A stretch of 64,000 nucleotides of DNA from contig JAGNLM010000007.1 in assembly GCA_017999615.1 (NCBI GenBank), positions 41,885-105,884 on the forward strand. The letters run 5' to 3'. This DNA is from Gammaproteobacteria bacterium. Lineage in GTDB: Bacteria; Pseudomonadota; Gammaproteobacteria; JAABTG01. Position numbers and translations under genes: made by a program. Positions within the stretch are counted from its first letter, which is position 1; the number at the start of each line of letters is the position of its first letter. The notes below the pieces were generated by a model that was given only the letters and a program-made list of their open reading frames with translations, searched no databases and was not told the DNA's origin. Positions 16,876-26,014 of the stretch are shown one piece after another.

Positions 16876-18642
16876 TCAGGGCGCGGGGGCGGACGACTGG
16901 GGGACGCTCGCGTTGTTGATGGCCTCGGCGAGCTCCGCGCGGGCCTCGAGGGCCGAGGTGCGCATCAGGCGCCGCACCATGGCGGCGAGGCTCTGAGCGT
17001 CACTGGTCGCGATGACCTGCTTGACCTCCAGCAGGGCGTTCGGGGGGACGCTGAACTCCCTCAGCCCGAGCCCGAGCAGGAGCCGGGTGTAGCGGGGGTT
17101 GCCCGCCATCTCTCCGCACATCGCCACCGGAACGCCCGCGCGCCGGCCCGCCCGCAGGGTCTGCTGAACGAGGCGCAGGACCGCCGGGCTCAGCGGGTCG
17201 TACAGGTAGTTCACCTCGTCGTCCACGCGGTCGATCGCGAGCGTGTACTGGATCAGGTCGTTGGTGCCGATGGACAGGAAGTCCATGCGGCGCGCGAAGA
17301 GGTCTGCGCAGACGGCCGAGGCCGGGACCTCGATCATCGCGCCGATGGGCATGGCCGGGTCGAACGGTACCGACTCGCGCTGGAGCGAGCGCCGGACCTC
17401 GGCCAGCAGGGCCAGCACCTGCTGCAGTTCCTGCAGGCCGGAGATCATGGGCACCAGCAGCCGGACGGTGCCGTGGGCCGAGGCCCGCAGGATCGCGCGC
17501 AGCTGGTCCCGGAACATCGCCGGCTCCCGCAGGCAGAGGCGGATCGCCCGCAGGCCGAGGGCCGGGTTGGGCGACGGCCGGCCCTCCCGGGGCGAGAGGA
17601 AGCCCTTGTCCGCGCCCATGTCGAGGGTGCGGATGGTCACCGCGTCCCCGCGCATCGCCCGGGCCACCGAGGCGTAGGCCTCGTACTGCTCCTCCTCTCC
17701 GGGTGGCGTCTCCCGGTTCATGAAGAGGTACTCGGTGCGGTACAGGCCCACGCCCGCCGCGCCCGCGCGGCGCGCACTCTGCACGTCTTCCGGGAGCTCG
17801 ATGTTGGCCTGCAGCGAGATGTCCTGCCCGTCGACGGTACGCGTCGGCGCCCCGGCGATTTTCTGGCGCGCGGCACGGTGGCGCTGGATGTCGCGCTGAC
17901 GGCCCTGGTAGAAGCGAATCAGCCGGGGGTCCGGGTCTACCAACAGGACGCCCGCCCGGCCGTCGATGACGACGAGATCGTTCTCCCGCAGGTAGGACCG
18001 GGCCTGGTGGAGGCCGACCAGCGCGGGAAGGCGCAGGCTGCGGGCCAGGATCGCCGTATGGGAGGTGGGGCCGCCCAACTCGGTGACGAAGCCCAGGATC
18101 CCCTGCTGCTGCAGCAGCACGGCGTCCGCCGGCGTGAGGTCGCGGGCGAAGACGATGGTGCCCGCGAGCCCGCTGTCCCCCGCGTCTGGCCGGGGGCGGT
18201 CGTGGCGCAGCAGGATGCGCTGGATGCGCCCCACCACGTGGTCCACATCGTCCCTGCGCGTGCGCAGGTACGGGTCGTCCATCTCCTCGAAGACCGCGAC
18301 CAGGCTGTCGCGCTGGACCTTCAGGGCCCACTCCGCGTTCCAGCGCCGCTCCCGGATCAGCTCCACCGGGGCCCGGGTCAGCGCGCTGTCCTCGAGCATC
18401 AGGAGGTGCGCCTCGAGAAAGGCGGCGATCTCGGCGGGGGTCCCCGGGGGAATGTGCTGACGGACCGACGAGAGCTCGGAACGCGCGGTATCCAGCGCCT
18501 GCCGGAAGCGCTCCACCTCGCCCTCGACCTCGAGGGCGTCCAGGGTGTACTCGCTCACCTCCACCTGGCCTTTGTCCGCCAGGTAGAGCCGGCCGATGGC
18601 GATCCCCTTGCCAGCGCAGAGACCTTGCAGGGCGAAGGTCAC
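16876..18642 (-). CDS. ptsI: PTS enzyme I (phosphoenolpyruvate-protein phosphotransferase)
   Basis: 588 residues. Transfers phosphate from PEP to HPr. Active-site His is H195 in GGPTSHTAILARS; the PEP-binding barrel carries VGLYRTEYLFM, RTLDMGADK and the C-terminal GEMAGNPRYTRLLLGLG. There is no N-terminal GAF domain, so it is the plain PtsI form and not PtsP. It overlaps the HPr gene by four bases and ends the hemC-hemD-EIIA-HPr-EI operon. No sugar permease (IIC) is in the window, so a regulatory rather than transport role is likely. Confidence 0.94.
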   Translation of the reverse strand: MTFALQGLCAGKGIAIGRLYLADKGQVEVSEYTLDALEVEGEVERFRQALDTARSELSSVRQHIPPGTPAEIAAFLEAHLLMLEDSALTRAPVELIRERRWNAEWALKVQRDSLVAVFEEMDDPYLRTRRDDVDHVVGRIQRILLRHDRPRPDAGDSGLAGTIVFARDLTPADAVLLQQQGILGFVTELGGPTSHTAILARSLRLPALVGLHQARSYLRENDLVVIDGRAGVLLVDPDPRLIRFYQGRQRDIQRHRAARQKIAGAPTRTVDGQDISLQANIELPEDVQSARRAGAAGVGLYRTEYLFMNRETPPGEEEQYEAYASVARAMRGDAVTIRTLDMGADKGFLSPREGRPSPNPALGLRAIRLCLREPAMFRDQLRAILRASAHGTVRLLVPMISGLQELQQVLALLAEVRRSLQRESVPFDPAMPIGAMIEVPASAVCADLFARRMDFLSIGTNDLIQYTLAIDRVDDEVNYLYDPLSPAVLRLVQQTLRAGRRAGVPVAMCGEMAGNPRYTRLLLGLGLREFSVPPNALLEVKQVIATSDAQSLAAMVRRLMRTSALEARAELAEAINNASVPQSSAPAP

Positions 18643-18917
18643 TCCTCCTCCCCGAAGCGGTCGTTGACGAGCCGGACCAGCTCCTCCACGGCGCTGGCGG
18701 CATCGGGGCCCCGGGCGAGGAGCTCGATCCGGGTACCCCTGGCCGCGGCCAGCATCATCACGCCCATGATGCTCTTGCCGTTCACGGCCCGCCGGCTGTT
18801 GCGCACCTGGATCTCGGCGTCGAAGCGCGAGGCGAGGGTGACGAACTTCGCGGCCGCCCGGGCGTGGATGCCGAGCCGGTTGACCACCGTCACCGTGCGC
18901 GTGACCTCCTCAGACAT
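18639..18917 (-). CDS. ptsH: HPr phosphocarrier protein
   Basis: 92 residues. Phosphoryl carrier between EI and EIIA. The phosphorylated His is H18 in RLGIHARAAAKFV. The Ser of the regulatory site is S49 in NGKSIMGVM, so control by an HPr kinase is chemically possible, but no hprK is in the window. It overlaps EIIA by eight bases and EI by four. Confidence 0.95.
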   Translation of the reverse strand: MSEEVTRTVTVVNRLGIHARAAAKFVTLASRFDAEIQVRNSRRAVNGKSIMGVMMLAAARGTRIELLARGPDAASAVEELVRLVNDRFGEEE

Positions 18918-19350
18918 GCTCTTCCGCCTTGGTCTCGAGGATGCCCTTGCGCCCCCCGCTGATGGCCTTGGCCGCGAGCGCGGTGGCGTCGAGGTGGGGG
19001 TAGTTCAGCACACGGATGAGCATCGGCAGGTTGAGGCCCGCGATCACGTGCACCCGCCGGCCGTCGCAGAGGCTGCGCGCGATGTTGCTCGGGGTCCCGC
19101 CGTACATGTCCGTCAGCACCAGCACCCCCCGGCCCTGGTCGACGGCGTCGACGCGCTGGCGCGCCTGTTCCCGGAGCTCGTCCGGGTCCGCATCGGTGCC
19201 CACCCGGATGACCTCGACCGGCAGGGGGCACTTCCCGAGCATGCGCACCGCCACCTCGAGCAGCGACTCCCCGACCTGGCCGTGCGTCACCATGACCAGC
19301 CCCACGCTCAACCGGCCCGTATCTCCCGCCTTCGGTGCCTGTGCCGTCAT
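18910..19350 (-). CDS. PTS EIIA component, mannose/fructose (ManX) type
   Basis: 146 residues. Stand-alone EIIA-Man domain: phospho-His H23 in LVMVTHGQVGESLLE, then LVLTDMYGGTPSNIA and VIAGLNLPMLIRVL, the usual substrate and dimer segments. In proteobacteria without sugar PTS transport, such EIIA proteins are end points of a regulatory chain EI-HPr-EIIA. It starts in the hemD stop codon (ATGA), so its synthesis is coupled to haem-pathway genes. Confidence 0.92.
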   Translation of the reverse strand: MTAQAPKAGDTGRLSVGLVMVTHGQVGESLLEVAVRMLGKCPLPVEVIRVGTDADPDELREQARQRVDAVDQGRGVLVLTDMYGGTPSNIARSLCDGRRVHVIAGLNLPMLIRVLNYPHLDATALAAKAISGGRKGILETKAEEHV

Positions 19351-20174
19351 GCCTGGCTCCTGGTCTGCTGCCAGCGGACGAGGGCCTGGACGAGCGCCTC
19401 GTCGCCGGCCTCGCTCGCGACCACGGGTTCCAAGGGGTGTCCGTGCCGCTGGGCCGCCTCCCCGATCCGGGCGCTCGGGACGACGAGTGCGACCCGGTCG
19501 CGCCAGTGGTGCGGCGGGCGGGGAAAGGCCTCGAAGAGGTGCTCCAGGGACTCGCCGCTGGTGAGGACGACGGCGTCGATCCGGCCGGCCTCGCCGAGCG
19601 TCCGCAGCGCCTCGACGTCCACCGGCGGGCGTACCCGGCGGTAAACCTCCGCGTACAGGACCTCCGCCCCCCGGGAGCGCAGGGTGCCGGAGAGCTTCTC
19701 CCGGCCCCCGTTGCCGCGGAAGATCACCACGCGCCGCCCCTGGACCCGCTCCGCATGGAGCTCCTCGAGCGCCAGCAGGGACTCGCTGTCGAAGCCGCCG
19801 GCCGGGACGAGGTCGGGGGCCCGTGCCTGGGCCTCGAGGGCCTGCGCCGTGGCCTGGCCGATGGCCGCGAGGCGCACGCCGGCGGGTACGCCGCCGCAGG
19901 TCTCGCGCAGGAGCGCGAGCCCGTGGTCGACGGCATTCGTGCTCACGAAGACCGCGAGGTCGCAGGTGGCGGCCGCGCGCACCCCGGCGCGGGCGGCGTC
20001 GAGGTCGAGGGGCGGCTCGATGGCGAGCAGCGGGAGCCGGACGACCCGGGCGCCGAGGGCTTCGAGCCGCTCGACCATCGGTTCGGCCTGGGCCGCGGGG
20101 CGGGTCACCACCACGCCGAGCCCCGCGAGCGGCAAAGGCTCCCGGGCGGCGCCCGCGGCGTTGGTCTCAGTCAT
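19347..20174 (-). CDS. hemD: Uroporphyrinogen-III synthase
   Basis: 275 residues. Closes hydroxymethylbilane to uroporphyrinogen III with ring D inversion. Family blocks: [23 protein letters not shown] at the N-terminus, [56 protein letters not shown] 20174 lies eight bases inside the hemC end, giving coupled translation; the upstream in-frame ATG at 20381 is inside hemC. A hemX-like gene, which often follows, is missing; PTS genes follow instead. Confidence 0.92.
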   Translation of the reverse strand: MTETNAAGAAREPLPLAGLGVVVTRPAAQAEPMVERLEALGARVVRLPLLAIEPPLDLDAARAGVRAAATCDLAVFVSTNAVDHGLALLRETCGGVPAGVRLAAIGQATAQALEAQARAPDLVPAGGFDSESLLALEELHAERVQGRRVVIFRGNGGREKLSGTLRSRGAEVLYAEVYRRVRPPVDVEALRTLGEAGRIDAVVLTSGESLEHLFEAFPRPPHHWRDRVALVVPSARIGEAAQRHGHPLEPVVASEAGDEALVQALVRWQQTRSQA

Positions 20175-21093
20175 CCCCTGCCAGTTCGTGCAGGACCTCC
20201 GCCGCACCCCGGGCGAGCAGGTCCTCGGCCAGCGTCTCGCCGAGGGCCCGGGCGGACGCCCAGGGTCCGTCGACGCTCCCACGCACCACGAAGGAGCCAT
20301 CGGGCCGGCCCACCAGCCCGCGCAGGCGCACGCGCTCCCCGTCGAGCTCCGCGTGGCCGGCGATCGGCACCTGACAGCCACCGGCCAGGCGCGCGTTGAG
20401 GGCGCGCTCGGCCTGTACCCGCACCGCGGTCTGCGGGTCGTGCAGCACCGCGATCAGCGCCTCGACCCGGGCGTCGCCGCGCCGGCACTCCACCCCGATG
20501 GCGCCCTGGCCGATGGCCGGCAGCAGGACGTCGGGGGAGATGGCCTCGCGGATCCGCTCCGCCGCACCGAGGCGCTTCAGGCCCGCGCTCGCCAGCACGA
20601 TGGCGTCGTAGACTCCCCGGTCCACCTTCTCCAGCCGGGTGCCCACGTTGCCCCGCAGCGACTCGATGCGCAGGTCCGGGCGCCGCTCCAGGAGCTGGAC
20701 CTGGCGGCGCAGGCTGGAGGTGCCCACCACCGCCCCCTGGGGCAGGTCGTCCAGGCGCTGGTAGCGCACCGAGACGAAGGCATCGCGCGGGTCCTCGCGC
20801 GTCAGCACCACGGGCAGGTGCAGTCCCTCGGGCAGGTCCACCGGCACGTCCTTCATGGAGTGCACGGCGATGTCGACCGAGCCGTCCAGCAGGCCCTGCT
20901 CGAGCTCCTTGACAAAGAGCCCCTTGCCTCCCACTTTGGCGAGGGGAACGTCGAGGATTCGGTCGCCCCGGGTGGTCATGGGGACGACTTCTACGGTGAG
21001 GCCCGGGTGGGCCTGACGCAGCCGCTCGGCGGCGTGCTCGGCTTGCCAGAGCGCGAGCGGGCTCTTGCGGGTGGCGATGCGCAGGATGTCCAT
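20167..21093 (-). CDS. hemC: Hydroxymethylbilane synthase (porphobilinogen deaminase)
   Basis: 308 residues. Joins four porphobilinogens into hydroxymethylbilane. [18 protein letters not shown] is the usual start, so ATG 21093 is chosen. The dipyrromethane cofactor Cys is in [15 protein letters not shown] near residue 240; the substrate-binding Arg/Lys region [18 protein letters not shown] and [11 protein letters not shown] are intact. First gene of the hemCD-PTS operon, divergent from tonB. Confidence 0.96.
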   Translation of the reverse strand: MDILRIATRKSPLALWQAEHAAERLRQAHPGLTVEVVPMTTRGDRILDVPLAKVGGKGLFVKELEQGLLDGSVDIAVHSMKDVPVDLPEGLHLPVVLTREDPRDAFVSVRYQRLDDLPQGAVVGTSSLRRQVQLLERRPDLRIESLRGNVGTRLEKVDRGVYDAIVLASAGLKRLGAAERIREAISPDVLLPAIGQGAIGVECRRGDARVEALIAVLHDPQTAVRVQAERALNARLAGGCQVPIAGHAELDGERVRLRGLVGRPDGSFVVRGSVDGPWASARALGETLAEDLLARGAAEVLHELAGDD

Positions 21094-21158
21094 GGGCTGG
21101 TGGGCAATGGGGTGTCGAACCCCTCGAAGTGTATGCGCAAGCGTCGACGGAGCAAAGA

Positions 21159-22133
21159 ATGGCCACGGCACCAGCCATGAGCAGGATGCTCGCCGCGGGC
21201 TCCCGCGCCCCCTTCGACACCGACCCCTCGCTCGAGCGCCTGGTGCGGGCGTTGCTCGTGGCCGCAGTGGTTCACGCGGCCGTCGTGTTCGGGGTGAGCT
21301 TCTCGCCTCCCCCGCGCCCCGCGCCCGGCCCCAGCACTCTGGACGTGATCCTGGTGGCGAGCAGGGCCGAGAAGGCCCCAGACAAGGCGGACTTCCTGGC
21401 CCAGGCGAATCAAGAGGGCGGCGGAGAGAGCGAGAAGCCGGAGCGGCCTTCGGTCCCGCTGCCGGCCCCCTTTGTCGGTCCTGAGGCGGTCATTCCGTCT
21501 GCCTCGCCACCCCCCCAGCCCACCCCGCCCGAGCCGGAGCCCACCGCGCCGGACCGTGCCGTCCTCACCCAGGCGGTGTCCGAGCACAAGGCGCCCCCGG
21601 AGGTCGCGGAGCGCAAGGAACCCCGCCCCGTCCCGCGGCCTCGCCCGGACCGCCGCCCCGAGCCGGCCGTGAAGCCGGCGCCCAACCTCTCCGCCGACCT
21701 GCTGGTGGCGCGTAGCCTGGAGATGGCCAGCCTGAACGCGGAGATCGACCGCAAGCTCAAGGCCTACGCCGAGCGCCCGGTGCGCAAGTTCATCAACGCT
21801 CGGACCCGGGAATTCAAGTACGCCGCTTACATGGACGCCTGGCGCGCGAAGGTCGAGCGGGTCGGAAACCTGAATTACCCCGACGAGGCGCGCCGCCAGA
21901 AGCTCTCGGGCAACCTGCTGCTCGACGTGGCGCTCAGCCCGGATGGGTCAGTGAACGACATCCAGCTGCGCCGTTCCTCCGGCCACAAGGTGCTCGACGA
22001 CGCGGCGATCCGCATCGTGCGCCTGGCGTCCCCGTTTCCCCCGTTTCCGAAGGACATCGAGCAGGAGGTGGACATCCTGCACATCGAGCGGACCTGGCAG
22101 TTCATCGACGGCGGCCAGCTCGTCGCCCGCTGA
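21159..22133 (+). CDS. tonB: TonB-family energy transducer
   Basis: 324 residues from ATG 21159, which has ACGGAG seven bases before it; starts at 21129 (GTG), 21177 and 21186 are alternatives. One N-terminal inner-membrane helix with the usual His ([21 protein letters not shown]), a long Pro/Glu/Lys/Arg periplasm-spanning region about 55-185, a helical segment, and a C-terminal TonB domain ([39 protein letters not shown]). It passes proton-motive energy to outer-membrane receptors. No exbB/exbD is beside it. Confidence 0.9.
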   Translation: MATAPAMSRMLAAGSRAPFDTDPSLERLVRALLVAAVVHAAVVFGVSFSPPPRPAPGPSTLDVILVASRAEKAPDKADFLAQANQEGGGESEKPERPSVPLPAPFVGPEAVIPSASPPPQPTPPEPEPTAPDRAVLTQAVSEHKAPPEVAERKEPRPVPRPRPDRRPEPAVKPAPNLSADLLVARSLEMASLNAEIDRKLKAYAERPVRKFINARTREFKYAAYMDAWRAKVERVGNLNYPDEARRQKLSGNLLLDVALSPDGSVNDIQLRRSSGHKVLDDAAIRIVRLASPFPPFPKDIEQEVDILHIERTWQFIDGGQLVAR

Positions 22134-22188
22134 CCCCTCCCGAGGCGTCGGCTTGAGTCCCGCCCGCGGCCGGCCGGATACTATCCCC

Positions 22189-22752
22189 ATGCTCGACCGG
22201 GCCGACCTCACCAATCACTTCCTCATCGCCATGCCGAGCCTGATGGACCCGAACTTCCATCAGACCGTGACCTACATCTGCGCCCACAACGAGGAGGGCG
22301 CGATGGGGCTGGTCATCAACCGGCCGATGGAGCTGCACCTCTCGGACGTCCTGGAGCAGCTCGACATCGAGGCCACCGCCGAGGCCGTCGCCCACATGCC
22401 CGTGTTCGAGGGCGGGCCGGTCCAGCGAGAGCGCGGCTTCGTCATCCACCGCCCCGCCGGGGTCTGGGACGCCGTGCTCCGGGTGACGGACGAGCTCGCG
22501 GTGGCCACCTCGCGGGACATCCTGGCCGCCATGGCGCGCGGCGAGGGCCCGCGCCAGACGTTCGTCGCGCTGGGGTATGCCGGCTGGGGCGCGGGGCAGC
22601 TCGAGCGCGAGCTGGCGGAGAACGCCTGGCTCAGCGGTCCCGCGGACGTGAGGATCCTGTTCGAGCTGCCGAGCGAGCAGCGCTGGGCGGCCGCCGCCGC
22701 CTCCCTCGGTGTGGACCTGACGCTGCTCTCCACCGAGGCGGGCCACGCGTGA
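22189..22752 (+). CDS. yqgE: YqgE/AlgH family protein (UPF0301)
   Basis: 187 residues. Conserved blocks [40 protein letters not shown] and [14 protein letters not shown] identify the family. Biochemical role unsettled; in Pseudomonas the homologue is named AlgH. ATG 22189 matches family starts although no clear ribosome site precedes it (TTG 22153 is the alternative). Its stop overlaps yqgF by four bases, the standard yqgE-yqgF arrangement. Confidence 0.9.
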   Translation: MLDRADLTNHFLIAMPSLMDPNFHQTVTYICAHNEEGAMGLVINRPMELHLSDVLEQLDIEATAEAVAHMPVFEGGPVQRERGFVIHRPAGVWDAVLRVTDELAVATSRDILAAMARGEGPRQTFVALGYAGWGAGQLERELAENAWLSGPADVRILFELPSEQRWAAAAASLGVDLTLLSTEAGHA

Positions 22753-23171
22753 GCCACGCGCCCTCCGTCCTCCTCGCCTTCGACTACGGGACGCGCCGCA
22801 TTGGCGTCGCGGTCGGCGAGACCGTGACCCGCACCGCCCGCCCCCTGGGGCTGGTGTCCGTGCGCCGCAACCGGCCCGACTGGGCGGAGGTGGGGCGGCT
22901 CATCGCGGCCTGGCATCCGGCCCGGCTGGTCGTCGGGCTGCCGCTCACGATGGAGGGGGAGGAGCAGGAGGCGAGCGGCGGGGCGCGCCGCTTCGGGCGC
23001 CAGCTGGAGGGGCGCTACGGGCTGCCGGTGGACCTGGTGGACGAGCGTCTGACGACGCGCGTCGCACGCCAGGAGATGGCGGACGCGGGGCGCGGCGGGC
23101 ACGAGCCGGCGGACCCCTTGGCAGCGCAGCTGATCCTGGCGGGATGGTTCGACGCGGGAGGGGAGGCGTGA
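22749..23171 (+). CDS. yqgF: Putative pre-16S rRNA nuclease / Holliday junction resolvase-like
   Basis: 140 residues from GTG 22749. RNase H-like fold: first catalytic strand [17 protein letters not shown], then [24 protein letters not shown] and the final [13 protein letters not shown] with the last acidic residue. YqgF (RuvX) processes the 5' end of 16S rRNA in E. coli. It overlaps pyrR (GTGA). Confidence 0.92.
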   Translation: MSHAPSVLLAFDYGTRRIGVAVGETVTRTARPLGLVSVRRNRPDWAEVGRLIAAWHPARLVVGLPLTMEGEEQEASGGARRFGRQLEGRYGLPVDLVDERLTTRVARQEMADAGRGGHEPADPLAAQLILAGWFDAGGEA

Positions 23172-23671
23172 GCACCTTCGACATCGAGCGTCTGCTCGAC
23201 CAGATGGCGGTAGACCTGCGCCGCCTGCTGGCGGCCGAGGGGCGCGACCGGCCCCTGATGGTGGGGATCCGCACCGGCGGGGTCTGGGTGGCCGAGCGCC
23301 TGCACGAGCGCCTCGGCATCGAGGCGCCCCTCGGCGAGCTGAGCATCAACTTCTACCGGGACGACTTCACCCGGATCGGACTCCACCCCCGGGTCGAGCC
23401 CTCGAGCCTGCCCTTCGACGTGGACGACCGCCACATCCTGCTCGTGGACGACGTGCTCCAGACGGGGCGCACGATCCGGGCGGCGTTGAACGAGATCTTC
23501 GACTACGGACGGCCGGCCAGCGTGACGCTCGCGGTCCTGGCCGACCGCGGGGGGCACGAGTTGCCCGTGCGGGCGGACGTCACCGGCGCGACCGTGCGCC
23601 TGGGGCCGGGGGAGCACCTGAAGCTGACCGGCCCCGAGCCGCTCGCCCTGGAGATTCTGGGGCCCCGCTAG
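23168..23671 (+). CDS. pyrR: PyrR uracil phosphoribosyltransferase / regulator
   Basis: 167 residues from GTG 23168 (GTGA overlap with yqgF; an earlier in-frame ATG at 23144 is within yqgF). The PRPP loop [13 protein letters not shown] is intact, as are [12 protein letters not shown] and the [10 protein letters not shown] block of PyrR. In Gram-positives PyrR binds RNA; in gammaproteobacteria the regulatory role is less clear, and I see no PyrR-type attenuator upstream of pyrB. Confidence 0.92.
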   Translation: MSTFDIERLLDQMAVDLRRLLAAEGRDRPLMVGIRTGGVWVAERLHERLGIEAPLGELSINFYRDDFTRIGLHPRVEPSSLPFDVDDRHILLVDDVLQTGRTIRAALNEIFDYGRPASVTLAVLADRGGHELPVRADVTGATVRLGPGEHLKLTGPEPLALEILGPR

Positions 23672-23699
23672 GCGGGTGGTATCCCCGGGAGAGGAGAGT

Positions 23700-24680
23700 A
23701 TGCGGCCGAGTCTACAGGTCGACGAGAACGGGCGGCTGAAGCACTTCCTCTCCACCGAGGGGCTCTCCGCGCCCATCCTGACCCAGATCCTCGACACCGC
23801 CGAGTCCTTCGTCGGCGTGGGGGAGCGGGCGGTCAAGAAGGTCCCCCTGCTGCGCGGGAAGACCATCGTCAACCTCTTCTTCGAGCCGAGCACGCGCACC
23901 CGCACGACCTTCGAGCTCGCGGCCAAGCGGCTCTCCGCCGACCTCCTGAACATCAACATCGCCGCCTCCTCGGCGACCAAGGGCGAGAGCCTGCTCGACA
24001 CCCTGCGCAACCTGGAGTCGATGCACTGCGACATGTTCGTGGTGCGCCACCCGGAGAGCGGCGCCGCCCACTTCATCGCCCAGCACGCCGCCCCCCACGT
24101 GAGCGTGCTCAACGCCGGCGACGGCTCGCACGCCCACCCGACCCAGGCGCTGCTGGACATGTTCACCATCCGACGGCTGCGCGGGGACTTCTCCAGGCTG
24201 CGGGTGGCCATCGTCGGCGACATCCTGCACTCGCGCGTCGCCCGCTCCGAGATCCACGCCCTCACCACGCTGGGGGCGGCGGAGATCCGGGTGGTGGCGC
24301 CCCGCACGCTCGTTCCGTCCCAGGTGGAGGGCCTCGGGGTGCGCGTGTTCCACGACATGCAGTCGGGGCTGAAGGACGTAGACGTCATCGTGATGCTGCG
24401 TCTGCAGAAGGAGCGGATGCAGGGCGGGCTGCTGCCGAGCGAGCACGAGTACTTCCGGTTCTACGGCCTGACCCGCGAGCGTCTGGCCCTCGCCCGCCCC
24501 GACGCACTGGTGATGCACCCGGGGCCCCTGAACCGGGGGGTGGAGATCGCCTCGGACGTGGCCGACGGGCCGAGCTCCGTCATCCTCCAGCAGGTGGGGT
24601 ACGGGATCGCGGTCCGCATGGCGGTGATGTCCATCATCCTCGGGAGCCACGCGGCGGGGTCCGCGGGGGGGGGACACTGA
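23700..24680 (+). CDS. pyrB: Aspartate carbamoyltransferase catalytic chain
   Basis: 326 residues. Second step of pyrimidine synthesis. The carbamoyl-phosphate loop [13 protein letters not shown] is intact, with [11 protein letters not shown] (Ser/Lys of the neighbouring chain), [11 protein letters not shown] and [23 protein letters not shown] ribosome site supports ATG 23700. No regulatory pyrI is present. The gene touches the start of pyrC', fitting the Pseudomonas-type PyrB-PyrC' complex in which both proteins assemble. Confidence 0.96.
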   Translation: MRPSLQVDENGRLKHFLSTEGLSAPILTQILDTAESFVGVGERAVKKVPLLRGKTIVNLFFEPSTRTRTTFELAAKRLSADLLNINIAASSATKGESLLDTLRNLESMHCDMFVVRHPESGAAHFIAQHAAPHVSVLNAGDGSHAHPTQALLDMFTIRRLRGDFSRLRVAIVGDILHSRVARSEIHALTTLGAAEIRVVAPRTLVPSQVEGLGVRVFHDMQSGLKDVDVIVMLRLQKERMQGGLLPSEHEYFRFYGLTRERLALARPDALVMHPGPLNRGVEIASDVADGPSSVILQQVGYGIAVRMAVMSIILGSHAAGSAGGGH

Positions 24681-25972
24681 TGCGCCTGACCGTACGCGGG
24701 GGCCGGGTCGTCGACCCGGCGAGCGGCATCGACCGCGTGGCGGACCTCCACGTGGCCAAGGGCCGGGTGGTGGGGCTCGGCGAACTCCCGGAGGGATTTA
24801 CCGCCGACCGGGTCGTCGATGCGGCGGGTCTCGTGGTGTGCCCTGGCCTGGTCGACCTGCGCGCGCGGCTGCGCGAGCCGGGTCTGGAGACCAAGACCAC
24901 GATCGCCCAGGAGACCCGCGCTGCGGCGGCGGGCGGGATCACCACGCTCTGCTGCCCGCCGGACACCGAGCCGGTCGTGGACACGCGCGCGGTGGTGGAA
25001 TTGATCCACCAGCGCGCGGCCCGCGCCGGTATGGCCCGGGTCGAGGTGGTGGGCGCGCTGACCCAGGGGTTGGGGGGGCAACGCCTGGCGGAGATGGGCG
25101 GGCTGCAGAAGGCGGGGTGCGTCGGGGTCGGCAACGCCAGCCAGCCGGTGACGAGCACCGAGGTGATGCGGCTCGCGATGCAGTACGCGGCGACCTTCGG
25201 CCTGACCGTCTTCCTCGAGCCCCAGGACCCCTGGCTGTCCGCGGGACGCAACGCCCACGACGGCGCCATGGCGACCCGCCTCGGGCTTTCCGGGGCACCG
25301 GAGTGCGCCGAGACCGTCGCCCTGGCGCGGGATCTCCTCCTGGTGGAGGCGACCGGCGTGCGGGCGCACTTCGGGCACCTCTCCACCGCGCGGGGAGTCC
25401 AGATGGTCGCCGAGGCCCAGGCCCGCGGCCTGCCGGTGACCGCCGACGTGGGCGTCCACCACCTGTACCTGACCGACGCGGACCTCTCCGGTTTCGACGC
25501 CCGCTGCCACGTCTGCCCGCCGCTGCGCACCGGGGCGGACCGGGAGGGACTGCGGGCGGGGGTGGCCCGCGGGACCCTCGGGGCCGTCACCTCCGACCAC
25601 CAGCCGCACGAAGTGGACGCCAAGCAGAACCCCTTCGGCGCGACCGAGGTGGGGATCTCGGGTCTCGAGACCCTGCTCCCGCTGGTGCTGAGGCTGGTGG
25701 CGGAGGGGGTCACCGACCTGAGCGGCGCCCTCGCGACGGTAACCTCGGGGCCGGCCCGCATCCTGGGTCTCGACCGGGGCACCCTGGCGCCCGGCCGGAT
25801 CGCGGACATCTGCGTCTTCGACCCGGAAGGTCAGTGGGTGGTGACGGAGGAGTCCCTCGTCAGCCGGGGCCACAACACCCCGTTCCTCGGGTGGGAGATG
25901 AAGGGCCGGGTCGTCTGCACGCTGCTCGCCGGCCGCGCAGTCTTCGAGCGTCCCCGCGTGCGCGGGACCTGA
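24680..25972 (+). CDS. pyrC': Dihydroorotase-like protein, probably inactive (PyrC')
   Basis: 430 residues, amidohydrolase fold. In active dihydroorotases the first strand ends in a metal-binding His-x-His; here it reads PGLVDLRARLREPG, with Arg61 and Arg63 in place of both His. Later blocks (HFGHLST, VHHLYLTD, TSDHQPHE) are partly kept. This matches the non-catalytic PyrC' that in Pseudomonas is needed for assembly of aspartate carbamoyltransferase. A real dihydroorotase must be encoded elsewhere. The start codon shares its A with the pyrB stop codon (TGATG). Confidence 0.92.
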   Translation: MRLTVRGGRVVDPASGIDRVADLHVAKGRVVGLGELPEGFTADRVVDAAGLVVCPGLVDLRARLREPGLETKTTIAQETRAAAAGGITTLCCPPDTEPVVDTRAVVELIHQRAARAGMARVEVVGALTQGLGGQRLAEMGGLQKAGCVGVGNASQPVTSTEVMRLAMQYAATFGLTVFLEPQDPWLSAGRNAHDGAMATRLGLSGAPECAETVALARDLLLVEATGVRAHFGHLSTARGVQMVAEAQARGLPVTADVGVHHLYLTDADLSGFDARCHVCPPLRTGADREGLRAGVARGTLGAVTSDHQPHEVDAKQNPFGATEVGISGLETLLPLVLRLVAEGVTDLSGALATVTSGPARILGLDRGTLAPGRIADICVFDPEGQWVVTEESLVSRGHNTPFLGWEMKGRVVCTLLAGRAVFERPRVRGT

Positions 25973-26014
25973 GCATCCACCGGGTACCTGCATGACCCGC
26001 CGGCGGACACCCGT

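Noticed and set aside
16876..18642. PtsP (nitrogen PTS) instead of PtsI
   Set aside because: No N-terminal GAF domain; the protein starts directly with the EI N-domain.
16843..19644. Plus-strand open frame of over 900 codons opposite the PTS genes
   Set aside because: Antisense of EI, HPr and EIIA, composition-driven; no ribosome site or family pattern.
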